This document shows, in pieces, positions 26,238 to 35,591 of a stretch of DNA of 64,000 nt (its first letter is position 1; the number at the start of each line of letters is the position of its first letter). The stretch covers positions 2,352,501-2,416,500 of the forward strand of contig NZ_CP123872.1 of the NCBI RefSeq assembly GCF_031598375.1, written 5' to 3'. The translations under genes and the position numbers were made by a program. The notes beneath the pieces were generated by a model, which was given only the letters and a program-made list of their open reading frames with translations, was not told where the DNA came from and ran no database searches. Origin of the DNA: Temperatibacter marinus (GTDB taxonomy: Bacteria; Pseudomonadota; Alphaproteobacteria; Sphingomonadales; Kordiimonadaceae).

Positions 26238-26284
26238 AGCCCTTTTCCGTTTTTCCTAAAAACGAAGAAGGGCTTCTTTGTCTT
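26238..26284 (+). terminator. Rho-independent terminator after the PDZ-hydrolase gene
   Basis: A 17-bp stem with two mismatches: AGCCCTT...CGTTTTT (26238-26254) against AAAAACG...AAGGGCT (26258-26274), a 3-nt loop, then TCTTTGTCTT. Confidence 0.8.
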
Positions 26285-26376
26285 AGGCGCCTATATATTA
26301 AGAAGCGCTTGGCATTTAAACGGAACTAGGGCAAATAGAGGAGAGCTGCTTTATTTCAGACGAGGACATCTATATA

Positions 26377-26736
26377 ATGATTACAATATTCGGCATTAAA
26401 AACTGTGACACTATTAAAAAAGCTCTTAAATGGCTCGATTCGATGGATGCTGAGTATAAATATCATGATTTTAGAAAAGACGGTGTCGATGACGAGTTGG
26501 CGAAAACACTCGCTGAGGCTGTAGACACTAACTTATTGATAAATAAGAGAGGCACCACATGGAGGAAACTCGATGAGGCGACTAAAGAAAAGGTCGAATC
26601 TGGTTGTCATGATACCGTAATAGGGCTAATAAAAAATGAGCCTGCCGTTGTTAAGCGACCTGTTTGGGCTAAAGGGAATACAATATTTGTAGGATTTAAA
26701 TCTGAAGAACAAGAGCGAGTTCGCACACTTCTTTAG
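26377..26736 (+). CDS. ArsC/Spx-family (YffB-like) thioredoxin-fold protein
   Basis: 119 aa. The start ITIFGIKNCDTIKKAL is the YffB/ArsC-family strand-turn with a single Cys (C11), and KYHDFRKDG and the C-terminal VKRPVWAKG match the fold's cis-Pro region. True arsenate reductases have CX5R; this one lacks the Arg loop, so arsenate reduction is unlikely. A glutathione-dependent thiol reductase role has been suggested for YffB-like proteins but is not certain. Followed 26 nt later by the PhzF-like gene. Confidence 0.85.
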   Translation: MITIFGIKNCDTIKKALKWLDSMDAEYKYHDFRKDGVDDELAKTLAEAVDTNLLINKRGTTWRKLDEATKEKVESGCHDTVIGLIKNEPAVVKRPVWAKGNTIFVGFKSEEQERVRTLL

Positions 26737-26762
26737 AGGGATCCGATTGAAAAGAGGCCTGT

Positions 26763-27578
26763 ATGGCAGAAGTGCCAATCTTTCAAGTCGACGTTTTTTC
26801 AAGTGATCAGCATTTGGGTAATCCTGCAGCTGTTTGCCCTCTCACAGAATTCCTGGAAAATGATATCTTACAGGCAGTTGCACGCGAGAGTAACCTTTCT
26901 GAGACGGCCTTTATCGTACCAACGCCAGACAAAGAAACAGACTTCGATATAAAATGGTTCACCCCCAATAGTGAAGTTGATCTTTGCGGGCATGCAACAA
27001 TCGCAGCAGCGAGCATCGTGCTTAGTTTCTTGGAAACAGACTGGGAACAGGTATCCTTTGATACCATTGACGGCCCTGTCCATGTCAATCAGAGAGGAGG
27101 ATTGTTTAGTATTACCCTTCCAATGATTGATGTTTCTCCTATCGAGGCGCCTACAGAACTTAAAGAGGCGCTCAATGGATTTGACTGCAAGCATATCTAT
27201 CATTCAGGCACGACATATCATATCGTCTATGAAAGCCGTGAGACGCTCGCTAAGTTAGACCCAGATTTTGATCTTCTCAAACAGTCTACATCATACGGTT
27301 TTATCGCTTCAGCTCCTGATGAGACTGGGGAAACAGATTTTGTCACCCGCTGTTTCTATCCATCGCTGGATATTGAAGAGGATCCAGTCACCCTTACAGC
27401 CTACCGGATTGTTGTCGGTCACTGGGCTTCTGAAAAAGGGAAAGATACATTTATGTCCCACCAACTCTCAAATCGAGGAGGACAACTCTGGTTGAAGAAA
27501 AATGGGCGTGATCTAACCATAAGCGGTGAAGCAACGATGATCTCTCAAGGCAGTTTGTTTATTGCTGGGTTAGATTAA
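26763..27578 (+). CDS. PhzF-family isomerase-like protein, atypical active-site loop
   Basis: 271 aa, two-lobed PhzF fold. The N-terminal lobe has QVDVFSSDQHLGNPAAV, SNLSETAFIV (catalytic-type E47) and IKWFTPNSEVDLCGHAT, all typical. In the C-terminal lobe the family's DPVTGSAH motif reads DPVTLTAY, losing the Gly-Ser and His that contact substrate. The fold is clear; the specific reaction is unknown, and the altered loop suggests a different substrate or reduced activity. Confidence 0.85.
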   Translation: MAEVPIFQVDVFSSDQHLGNPAAVCPLTEFLENDILQAVARESNLSETAFIVPTPDKETDFDIKWFTPNSEVDLCGHATIAAASIVLSFLETDWEQVSFDTIDGPVHVNQRGGLFSITLPMIDVSPIEAPTELKEALNGFDCKHIYHSGTTYHIVYESRETLAKLDPDFDLLKQSTSYGFIASAPDETGETDFVTRCFYPSLDIEEDPVTLTAYRIVVGHWASEKGKDTFMSHQLSNRGGQLWLKKNGRDLTISGEATMISQGSLFIAGLD

Positions 27579-27638
27579 ATCTTGATTTCTCAACCGAAAG
27601 TACCATTTTTACTATAGGAAATTTAAGGGGAATAGACG

Positions 27639-28118
27639 ATGACAAATGTTCATGATTTTAAGGCAAATCTCTTGAACGGCACTTCAGCAGATTTAAGTGA
27701 GTTTAAAGGCAAAGTGCTCCTGATAGTGAATACAGCCAGTAAATGTGGCCTAACGCCGCAATATGAAGGCCTGGAAGCGCTTTATAAAGATATAGGGAAT
27801 GAGAACTTTGAAATTTTGGGCTTTCCCTGTAATCAATTCGGCAATCAAGAACCAGGGTCAAGTGATGATATTGGTGAATTCTGCCAGATTAATTACGGAG
27901 TTTCGTTCCCAATGTTTGAAAAGATAGAAGTGAATGGTGATAATACTCATCCACTCTATCAGCATTTAAAGTCTGAAAAAAAGGGCTTGCTTGGCAGTCA
28001 AAAAATTAAATGGAATTTCACGAAATTTCTCATCAATCAGGCTGGGGAAGTAGTCAAGCGATATGCGCCCACTACAAAACCTGAAAAAATAAGGTCTGAT
28101 ATTGAAGCTCTTGTGTAA
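27639..28118 (+). CDS. Glutathione peroxidase family (Cys type)
   Basis: 159 aa. Catalytic Cys36 in NTASKCGLTPQYEGLE, Gln65 in FPCNQFGNQEPG, and the Trp-Asn pair in KWNFTKFL give the standard peroxidase tetrad. There is no signal peptide, so it is cytoplasmic. Cys-type bacterial enzymes usually use thioredoxin rather than glutathione to reduce peroxides. GGGGAAT lies upstream of the ATG. A terminator follows. Confidence 0.95.
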   Translation: MTNVHDFKANLLNGTSADLSEFKGKVLLIVNTASKCGLTPQYEGLEALYKDIGNENFEILGFPCNQFGNQEPGSSDDIGEFCQINYGVSFPMFEKIEVNGDNTHPLYQHLKSEKKGLLGSQKIKWNFTKFLINQAGEVVKRYAPTTKPEKIRSDIEALV

Positions 28119-28136
28119 TAGTTAAGATGTTATTTT

Positions 28137-28168
28137 AAAAGGCCCTGAGTATAGGGCCTTTTTCTTAT
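28137..28168 (+). terminator. Rho-independent terminator after the glutathione peroxidase gene
   Basis: AAAAGGCCCT (28137-28146) pairs with AGGGCCTTTT (28153-28162) around a 6-nt loop and ends in a T-rich run. Confidence 0.9.
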
Positions 28169-28294
28169 GTGTGATCATTCAGACCATTCATCGGTTTCCT
28201 GAATATCTTTCTTAACTAGCATTCAAGTTCTAGAGGCTGGCAAAAAGATGGCCTTTCAATATCATCAAGAGCTTTCTTCTCTCGTTGCTTGTCT

Positions 28295-30112
28295 TCACCG
28301 ACGAGCGAGGCGTCTATTTTTTGATTTTCTCGATTGTGGCGTGTCTAATTGAATAAGTGCAGGCCAGGCCCCTTGCGCCAAAGCTTCTAACGTCGGGGTG
28401 GCTTGACCTAGACGATTGCGGTAGAGCCATAGGTTAGCCATCACACGCTCAATATAGTCACGGGTTTCATAAAAGCTAATGCTCTCTATAAAGAGAAGAG
28501 GGTCCTGATCATATCGAGTGTCTTTTCGCCATTTCAGTAGATTTCCTGGGCCCCCGTTATAAGCAGCCAGAAGCATGAGTAAGTTGGCTTCTGTGTATTC
28601 CATCTTATTCAGGTATTCCACATATTGTTGACCTAGTGCCATATTATATTCAGGCTCAGTGAGCTTATCTCGGTTTTTTCTTAATGTTCTGTTACGGCTA
28701 TAAAGAACACGCGCTGTCGCTGGCATCACTTGCATCAAGCCTCTAGCGCCGACATGACTACGGGCACGGCTTCTGAAACCACTTTCTTTCCGCATCATGG
28801 CAAAAATTAGAGCTCTGTCCACCCGCATTCCATCGGCTGGCTTCCAGTCAGGTAAAGGATATTTCACCGAAACTGGAGCTCTTTTGTCTAATCCGCCTGC
28901 ATAGCCTAAACGGATTTGAATGGCTGGTAAATTCAAACGAGAGGCAAGAGCCATCAATTGCTTTTGCACGGTCACACCTTCTCGGCCCCACAGTAATCTT
29001 AACTCTTCATCTGCTAGATCATCACGGCCAACTTCAACCAATGCAATGGCACGCCTTACAGCAGGATAAGCATTTAAGCTGAACATTTCCGCGGCTGTGA
29101 GTTCAGGAAGAGACCAATCAAAAGAAGGTTCAATTCCCAGTTGGTAGCCTGCAATCATGCCGTAAAATGTTTCTTTATAGCCGGAGGCTAAGCGCAAATG
29201 TTTTTCTCCGAGAGCTGCGTTATTGTCTTGATAGGCTGTACGAGAAGCCCAAAAATGACCAGCAGATGTTAACCAACTGTTTGCATCGTCAGAAAAAGTA
29301 AGCTTTTTAAAAGAGTGATGGGCTTTATCTGTTAGGCCTTGTCTATAGGCAGAGAGGCCAGCAATCCAATCATTGAGGGCTTCTGTTTGTGAAGAGAGCG
29401 CTGAGCCATATAGAGAAATTGCGCGGGCTTTTTCATCTTTACCATCATAATAATAACTTGAAGCAATTCGGGCCAGAACTTGAGCTTTTTCGTGATCAGT
29501 TAAAACCTTTGTGGCTTCCATGGCCCAATAGCGTCTTTCAGCTCTTTCAGGTTCTCCTCTTCTGACGTGAGTTCTTATCCTCTTCTTAAAGCGATAGACA
29601 GAAGAACGAAGCGCTCTATTTCTATAAGGGACGGCAGGACTTTGGCGAGCACTTTGGCCTGTAACGCCTGGATATTTTGTTTCAACTGGGCGACGAGGCG
29701 CATTGGCACGACCACGTCTCTTCATGGCCAGTCTGTATACTGAATAGGCATAAGGATGATCAGCATAGCGTGCCATCCATGCTGCTAGTTCATGATATTT
29801 GGATCTGTATTTTTTTGGGTGCATTAATTTTTGATAGCGAACATGACCCAGTAGAATAGTATTTTCCACGCGTTTTATAAGCCGTTCTGCGCGGCGCCAA
29901 TCGCCTTTCTTTTGATAGTCAAAGATTTGGCGATAGAGTTTTTCGTCACTTTTACTTAAAATTCCAGGCACATTGTTTAGGCTTTCCCCAGGTAGTGTGG
30001 AAACATCTTTGGATTTGTCTGCGCTGTAACTGACAGGGGAGAGCACAGCGACAAAGCTGAAAACAACGAACATATTTGTTAGAGAACGTGCAGCGGAGGA
30101 GAAAATAGCCAT
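28295..30112 (-). CDS. Soluble lytic murein transglycosylase (Slt70-like)
   Basis: 605 aa. Signal peptide at residues 1-30, then an alpha-superhelical U-shaped region rich in Arg/Ala/Tyr helices, and a C-terminal SLT domain. The catalytic Glu443 is in MMRKESGFRS, followed by GARGLMQVMPATA and later the LAAYNGGPGN motif, all standard. Cleaves peptidoglycan to 1,6-anhydro muropeptides in the periplasm. The ATG overlaps the stop of the uracil-DNA glycosylase gene by one base, so the two are likely co-transcribed. Basic C-terminus. Confidence 0.93.
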   Translation of the reverse strand: MAIFSSAARSLTNMFVVFSFVAVLSPVSYSADKSKDVSTLPGESLNNVPGILSKSDEKLYRQIFDYQKKGDWRRAERLIKRVENTILLGHVRYQKLMHPKKYRSKYHELAAWMARYADHPYAYSVYRLAMKRRGRANAPRRPVETKYPGVTGQSARQSPAVPYRNRALRSSVYRFKKRIRTHVRRGEPERAERRYWAMEATKVLTDHEKAQVLARIASSYYYDGKDEKARAISLYGSALSSQTEALNDWIAGLSAYRQGLTDKAHHSFKKLTFSDDANSWLTSAGHFWASRTAYQDNNAALGEKHLRLASGYKETFYGMIAGYQLGIEPSFDWSLPELTAAEMFSLNAYPAVRRAIALVEVGRDDLADEELRLLWGREGVTVQKQLMALASRLNLPAIQIRLGYAGGLDKRAPVSVKYPLPDWKPADGMRVDRALIFAMMRKESGFRSRARSHVGARGLMQVMPATARVLYSRNRTLRKNRDKLTEPEYNMALGQQYVEYLNKMEYTEANLLMLLAAYNGGPGNLLKWRKDTRYDQDPLLFIESISFYETRDYIERVMANLWLYRNRLGQATPTLEALAQGAWPALIQLDTPQSRKSKNRRLARR

Positions 30113-31032
30113 TAAGTGTTCATTTCCAATTCGTTTAATTTAAGTTGAATGGACTGCAAATCGTGCCAAGCATCTTTTTTGAGATGTGTCGCTTTCATCA
30201 GGTAAGCTGGGTGATAAAGAGGCATAGCGGCAAAAGTCTGATCCTTAAGAGATAAATCCTGCCATTTTCCGCGGTACCGAGTAATGGATCCCTCTAAACC
30301 TAACAAATGACTAGAAGCTATTTTGCCTAAGGCAATGATGATTTTTGGCTTTGCCAATTCTATATGGCGTTTCACAAACGGCAAGCACATGGCAATCATT
30401 TCAGGACTAGCAACAGGTTTCCCAATGGGACGCCATGGGACAATGTTACTTATATAACAGTTCTTTTGGCGATCTAAGTCGATGGCATTAATCATTTTAT
30501 CAAAGAGTGTTCCTGCTGTAGATCCCAAAAAAGGCTTTCCTGTGCGATCTTCTTCTTGGCCAGGAGATTCTCCAATGAACATAATGGGAGCACCAACAAC
30601 CCCGTCAGCAAATACAGTGTTGCGCGCAGAGCGTTTGATATGGCCTCCATCGAAATTTTTCACAGCGTCTAGAAGGGCCTCAATGGTGTCACAAGAGGCT
30701 GCTAAGGCTTCCGCTTGTTCTGGCGTGCCCCCTGTGGACGCTTGCACAGGACGAGCTGCAACAGGACGAGGAGAGGCTGTAGGCCTATTGCTCGTACGAT
30801 TATCCATAAAGGCCTGAACTTGTGCATCACTAACTTTAGACGGCGCCGTTTGCGGCGCAGAAGTTGCGCCTCCTTTTGATTGAAGAGGTATAGATGTTTC
30901 CGGCTTGGTTTCAAACCAATTAACAGGTGTGTCAGAAATGGCTTCATCAGCACCCATATCCAAATGCCATTTGAGCATGTCAAATGGATCGATATCTTCA
31001 TTTGCTATTAAATTGTCTACTGTTTCTGTCAT
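30112..31032 (-). CDS. Uracil-DNA glycosylase, family-4-like, without recognisable Fe-S ligands
   Basis: 306 aa. A variable Pro/Ser/Thr-rich N-terminal segment of about 110 residues precedes the UDG domain. Motif A is FIGESPGQEED, motif B is YHPAYLM (catalytic-region His), and NIVPWRPIG is in between. Only three cysteines occur (AASCDT, KNCYIS, AMCLPF), and no CxxC pair precedes motif A. Family-4 enzymes use four Cys for a [4Fe-4S] cluster, so this protein may fold without one. GTG at 31038 is an alternative start. First gene of a two-gene run with the transglycosylase. Confidence 0.88.
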   Translation of the reverse strand: MTETVDNLIANEDIDPFDMLKWHLDMGADEAISDTPVNWFETKPETSIPLQSKGGATSAPQTAPSKVSDAQVQAFMDNRTSNRPTASPRPVAARPVQASTGGTPEQAEALAASCDTIEALLDAVKNFDGGHIKRSARNTVFADGVVGAPIMFIGESPGQEEDRTGKPFLGSTAGTLFDKMINAIDLDRQKNCYISNIVPWRPIGKPVASPEMIAMCLPFVKRHIELAKPKIIIALGKIASSHLLGLEGSITRYRGKWQDLSLKDQTFAAMPLYHPAYLMKATHLKKDAWHDLQSIQLKLNELEMNT

Positions 31033-31219
31033 GCCCACTCGATCTATAAAGAATCCAGCCCCAAAACTATCTTAAACGATGCTTATGGGACTTTGCACCC
31101 TATTTTTTATAAATATCTTCATCATCTATTTGACCAAGAGATAATTAGATTGCATAAAGTCACTAAAGACTGTTCTAAAGGCAGTCTAATCACGGAAGAG
31201 TAATTAAGGAGTGGTTCAT

Positions 31220-32878
31220 ATGGAACGCGAATCCATGGAGTTTGATGTCGTCATCGTTGGTGCAGGGCCGTCAGGATTATCGACAGCCATAAGACTTATG
31301 CAGCAAGCCCAAGAGAATGATCAGGAACTAATGGTCTGCGTGATTGAGAAAGGATCAGAGGTTGGTGCTCATATTCTTTCTGGAGCAGTCGTCGATCCAC
31401 TGGCTTTGAACGAACTTATTCCTGATTGGAAAGAAAAAGGCGCCCCTATGGGTGTAGAGGTGACAGACAACCAGCACTGGGCTTTAACTGAATCAGGCAA
31501 AAAGTCTCTTCCTCATTTTATTATGCCGCCGCTGATGTCTAATACAGGGATGCATACCCTATCACTTGGGAATTTTACAAGATGGTTGGCGGAACAAGCT
31601 GAAGCCATGGGTGTTGAAGTCTTCCCAGGTTTTGCTGCTGCGGAAATTCTGTATCATGAAGATGGGCGAGTAAAAGGTGTTGCAACTGGTGACATGGGCC
31701 TTGATCGTGAAGGAAAACCTAAGGATGGAATGCATATGCCTGGTATGGAATTACATGCCAAATATACTGTATTTGCTGAAGGGTGTCGTGGTTCCCTATC
31801 TAAACAACTGGAAGAGAAATTTGATCTCAGAAAAGACTGTCAGTTCCAGACCTTTGGTATTGGAATTAAAGAATTATGGGACATTGAACCAGAAAAACAT
31901 TCTGCAGGTCGTGTGATCCACACGCAAGGTTGGCCGCTTACAGAAGATGCTGGGGGGGGATTTATATACCATCAAGAAAACAACCAGATTGCGATCGGAT
32001 TTGTTGTCACGCTTGATTATAAAAACCCTTATCTCAGTCCCTATGAAGAATTTCAGCGCTTTAAGCAACATCCTGAAGTCCGCAAAATTCTTGAGGGCGG
32101 ACGACGGGTCGCTTATGGCGCACGGGCCATTAATGAAGGGGGACTTCAATCAGTGCCCCAGCTGCATTTCCCTGGGGGCGTCCTTGTTGGCTGTGCCGCG
32201 GGATTTGTGAACGTGCCGCGCATTAAAGGGACTCACAATGCAATGAAATCTGGCATGCTCGCAGCCGAGAGCATTTTTGAAGCTGTGACAGCAGGCAGCG
32301 AAGGCACTGTAGAGCTTACCAGCTATGCAGATAAATTCAAGAATAGCTGGATTTATAAAGATCTCCATAAAGTGCGCAATGCGCGACCTGCACTGGGTAA
32401 ATTTGGTATGAAACTGGGGACGCTTTACGCTGGTTTTGATATGTGGATGAATACATTAGGGCTTGGCAGCATTATGCCAACTTTAAAGCATGCGCATAAG
32501 GATAACGAATCCACAGGAAAAGCAGTAGACTATCAACCAATTGACTATCCAAAGCCGGATGGGGAAATTAGCTTTGATCGCTTGACCAATGTTTCTTTTT
32601 CCGCAACAAATCATGAAGAAGAGCAACCGTGCCATCTGCAGCTTAAAGATGACACAATTCCCGTGTCTGTTAACTTGAAAGAGTATGCAGGGCCTGAGCA
32701 AAGATTCTGTCCTGCAGGGGTGTATGAATATCTTGAAAGTGAGGAAGAGGGCATGAAATTGCAAATTAATGCTCAAAACTGCGTTCATTGTAAGACTTGT
32801 GATATTAAAGATATCACTCAAAATATTAATTGGGTTGTTCCAGAGGGTGGTGGGGGCCCGAACTACCCAAATATGTAG
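31220..32878 (+). CDS. Electron transfer flavoprotein-ubiquinone oxidoreductase
   Basis: 552 aa inner-membrane-associated FAD/[4Fe-4S] enzyme that passes electrons from ETF (fatty-acid and amino-acid oxidation) to ubiquinone. N-terminal FAD site DVVIVGAGPSGLS, EKGSEVGAHILSG, the ubiquinone-binding helix region GGLQSVPQLHFPGG and C-terminal iron-sulfur ligands (CPAGVYEY, then CVHCKTC). Often named etfD or ETF-QO. The ATG at 31220 has AAGGAG at 31206-31211; the frame opens at a GTG at 31211. Divergent from the UDG gene; a terminator follows. Confidence 0.97.
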   Translation: MERESMEFDVVIVGAGPSGLSTAIRLMQQAQENDQELMVCVIEKGSEVGAHILSGAVVDPLALNELIPDWKEKGAPMGVEVTDNQHWALTESGKKSLPHFIMPPLMSNTGMHTLSLGNFTRWLAEQAEAMGVEVFPGFAAAEILYHEDGRVKGVATGDMGLDREGKPKDGMHMPGMELHAKYTVFAEGCRGSLSKQLEEKFDLRKDCQFQTFGIGIKELWDIEPEKHSAGRVIHTQGWPLTEDAGGGFIYHQENNQIAIGFVVTLDYKNPYLSPYEEFQRFKQHPEVRKILEGGRRVAYGARAINEGGLQSVPQLHFPGGVLVGCAAGFVNVPRIKGTHNAMKSGMLAAESIFEAVTAGSEGTVELTSYADKFKNSWIYKDLHKVRNARPALGKFGMKLGTLYAGFDMWMNTLGLGSIMPTLKHAHKDNESTGKAVDYQPIDYPKPDGEISFDRLTNVSFSATNHEEEQPCHLQLKDDTIPVSVNLKEYAGPEQRFCPAGVYEYLESEEEGMKLQINAQNCVHCKTCDIKDITQNINWVVPEGGGGPNYPNM

Positions 32879-32905
32879 ACTATGGTTTTTGCCATGCAGG
32901 TTTTA

Positions 32906-32938
32906 AAAATTGAGGCGGTAAGCCGTCTCAATTTTTGA
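32906..32938 (+). terminator. Rho-independent terminator after ETF-QO
   Basis: AAAATTGAGGCGG (32906-32918) and CCGTCTCAATTTT (32923-32935) pair with one G-T wobble around TAAG and end in Ts. The next gene starts about 20 nt further. Confidence 0.85.
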
Positions 32939-32956
32939 GTATTAAAGTAGAAGAGA

Positions 32957-34696
32957 ATGATAAGAAATATTTCGACCCGCTCTGCGGTAGTAACGAGCCT
33001 TCTGGTTCTTCTAAGTGGCTGTGGAGCCGACACTGCTCCACTCCAAGATATTAAAACGCAGACGTCGGTTGTCGGCGGCCATTCTATTGATCGTCAGAAA
33101 CAAAGAATTTCAAGCAATACTAATAAGTTATCTCCTTTTCTTGCCGGCGTGTTAGCACGAAATGATAGCCAGTATGATAATAGTGCTGCCTATTTCGCAG
33201 AAGCTCTATCTCTTGATCCTGATAGCCCCTTTTTAAAGGAAAATGCTTTTACCAGTTATTTTAATGCAGGCGATTATGAAAAAGCGACCGAATTTGCACC
33301 TGAACTTGCAGCAGGTTCAGATAATGAACTTCTCCATATTCTTATCGCTGCCGACAGTATCAAAAAACAAAAAAGCGAACTCGCTCTCGCGCAATTAGAA
33401 AAAGCACCGAAGAAAGGGTATGGCTTTATCATCTATCCTGTGATGAAAGCCTGGGCCTCTGCACAGAATGGCGATAAAGAACAAGCTTACTCTCACCTTC
33501 AAGAAATGAGTAGATCTCAAAGTCTGAAGATTATTGCATTAGAGTTATCAGCCTATGTTGCAGATTATTTGGGCGATGTGACCAAAGCAAAAAGCCTTTA
33601 TAATCAACTCCTTAACGACCCTTCTTCTAAAAGTTTTCAAGTTGTGGTTGCTTATGCTTCTTTTCTGAAAAGGCATGGAACACCCGAAGATATTGTTAAG
33701 ATGATCTCGCTTGCTGTGAAACGTTTTCCAAATAATCCTTATTTATCCGGAGATGGCCGCTTCCTGATACAGGGGGCGCAAAAAATACCTCTGTTTATAG
33801 ATCCGATTGGCGGGGTGTCTAATGTTTTTGTGATGTTAGCAAGAGACCTCAAAAATTATCAAAATAAGCAGATGGCGTTGGCCTTTTTTAATTTAGCAAT
33901 CTTCTTAGGCGGAGCGAATTCTGACTTGGTGCTTCAGCAGGCGCAATTATTAATGGACCTTAAAGACTATTCCAGTGCTGAAAAGAAATATGCTTTAATC
34001 CCACAGTCCAGTCGCTATTCTCAACTTGCTTTTATGGGACGTGTCAGAGCTTTATTTTCCGGTGAAAGAGATCAAGAAGCGTTGGTTCTTTTGAATGAAA
34101 AGTTATTAAAATATCCTAATAATATTAGTATCTTGGGACAGTTGGCAGATTATCACAGAGGCCAGCAATCCTATGCCAAGGCCTTAGAATTTTATAACCG
34201 TATTCTGGCCCAGAGGTTATCCTCCGCAGAAGGAGATTGGTATTATTATTTTGCACGAGGGATTAGCTACGAGCAATTAAAAATGTGGCCTGAAGCTGAG
34301 GCTGATCTGCTCTATGCCCTTAAACTTTCTCCGAAACAAGCTGATGTCCTGAATTATCTCGGCTATAGCTGGGTTGATCGTAAACTTAATATGATCAAAG
34401 CTAGAGAAATGATCGAAGAAGCTGCTTCTCTAAGTCCTAAAAACGGGTTTATTATTGATAGCTTAGGATGGGTATATTACCTTACAGGGCAATATACAAA
34501 GGCCGTGAAAACGCTTGAAAAAGCGGTTCTTCTTGAGCCTGGTGACGCAACGCTTCACGAACATCTCGGGGATGCTTATTGGAAAGTTGGACGTCATATT
34601 GAAGCGCGTTTCCAATGGAAGCACGCCTTGAATGCAGATCCCGATGAAGAACAGATTAAAACCATTGCGGTGAAACTGACTGAAGGCATTAGCTAG
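32957..34696 (+). CDS. TPR-repeat lipoprotein
   Basis: 579 aa. Signal peptide with lipobox LLSGC (C22). Tetratricopeptide-like helical pairs run through the mature protein, clearest near the C-terminus (ADVLNYLGYSWVDR, FIIDSLGWVYYLTG and LHEHLGDAYWKVGR). Membrane-anchored scaffold for periplasmic protein interactions. The order ETF-QO, TPR lipoprotein, ispE is shared by many alphaproteobacteria, but its function is not defined. ispE begins 7 nt after its stop. Confidence 0.9.
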   Translation: MIRNISTRSAVVTSLLVLLSGCGADTAPLQDIKTQTSVVGGHSIDRQKQRISSNTNKLSPFLAGVLARNDSQYDNSAAYFAEALSLDPDSPFLKENAFTSYFNAGDYEKATEFAPELAAGSDNELLHILIAADSIKKQKSELALAQLEKAPKKGYGFIIYPVMKAWASAQNGDKEQAYSHLQEMSRSQSLKIIALELSAYVADYLGDVTKAKSLYNQLLNDPSSKSFQVVVAYASFLKRHGTPEDIVKMISLAVKRFPNNPYLSGDGRFLIQGAQKIPLFIDPIGGVSNVFVMLARDLKNYQNKQMALAFFNLAIFLGGANSDLVLQQAQLLMDLKDYSSAEKKYALIPQSSRYSQLAFMGRVRALFSGERDQEALVLLNEKLLKYPNNISILGQLADYHRGQQSYAKALEFYNRILAQRLSSAEGDWYYYFARGISYEQLKMWPEAEADLLYALKLSPKQADVLNYLGYSWVDRKLNMIKAREMIEEAASLSPKNGFIIDSLGWVYYLTGQYTKAVKTLEKAVLLEPGDATLHEHLGDAYWKVGRHIEARFQWKHALNADPDEEQIKTIAVKLTEGIS

Positions 34697-34703
34697 GTGA
34701 TCC

Positions 34704-35591
34704 ATGCATACGCGAACTGCCCCTGCTAAAATCAATCTTTTTCTTCATATTACAGGGCGCCGAGCCAACGGTTATCATGAGATAGAGAGCCTTTTTGTTT
34801 TTACTGAACAGGGTGATAGACTGACAGTAGAGCCCTCAAGCTCTGGACAAGATAGTTTCGCCATTAAAGGCCCTTTTGCTGACAAATTGATAGCTATGGG
34901 GGGTGGAAATGAGGAAAATCTTGCCTTCAAGGCTCTGCAGTCAATGCGACCGTATGCTCTTCATCAGCCTGCAGTATGTTTGACCTTGTTTAAAGCATTA
35001 CCGGTCGCTGCTGGCATTGGCGGTGGGTCTGCCGATGCTGCTGCAACACTCCTTTTATTAAATGACTATTGGCAAACAGGATTAGATTCTGAGACGCTTC
35101 ATTCGATGGCTTTGGATTTGGGTGCGGATGTCCCTGCTTGTTTATCCCAGTCGCCTCAGTGGGTGTCTGGAATAGGGGAAAGGCTAGAGCCTGTCATCAT
35201 AAAGTATCAGCCTTATATATTACTAGTAAACCCCTTGGTCTCTACAGAAACCCCTTTGGTGTTTCAGGCCTATAAAGAGTCATCAGTTTCTTTTGATGAC
35301 GTATATACGTCAAAAGACGGTGTCTTAAATTCTCTCGCAGATCTTTCCATCAGTACTGAAAATGCTCTAGAGGAGGCTGCCTGTGCAATTACAGGAGAAA
35401 TTAGACATGTATTAAAGGCCCTCAAATCTCTTAAGGGTGCCTCACTTGTACGCATGTCTGGTAGCGGAGCCACTTGTTTTGCTTTGTTTGACGATGAAAG
35501 GGCACTTATCAAAGCTCAGAAAAGACTTCAGTCATCTCATCCGCAGTGGTGGACACAAGCTGATAAAATTATCACTGGTGATATTCTTTGA
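34704..35591 (+). CDS. ispE: 4-diphosphocytidyl-2-C-methyl-D-erythritol kinase
   Basis: Phosphorylates CDP-methylerythritol in the MEP pathway for isoprenoid precursors. Substrate motif APAKINLFLHITGRRANGYH at the N-terminus, the GHMP ATP-loop LPVAAGIGGGSADAAA at about 99-114, LGADVPACL, and the C-terminal GHMP motif RMSGSGATCFALF. 295 aa, standard. AGGTGA precedes the ATG. The last 20 nt overlap the 3' end of the epimerase gene on the other strand. Confidence 0.97.
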   Translation: MHTRTAPAKINLFLHITGRRANGYHEIESLFVFTEQGDRLTVEPSSSGQDSFAIKGPFADKLIAMGGGNEENLAFKALQSMRPYALHQPAVCLTLFKALPVAAGIGGGSADAAATLLLLNDYWQTGLDSETLHSMALDLGADVPACLSQSPQWVSGIGERLEPVIIKYQPYILLVNPLVSTETPLVFQAYKESSVSFDDVYTSKDGVLNSLADLSISTENALEEAACAITGEIRHVLKALKSLKGASLVRMSGSGATCFALFDDERALIKAQKRLQSSHPQWWTQADKIITGDIL

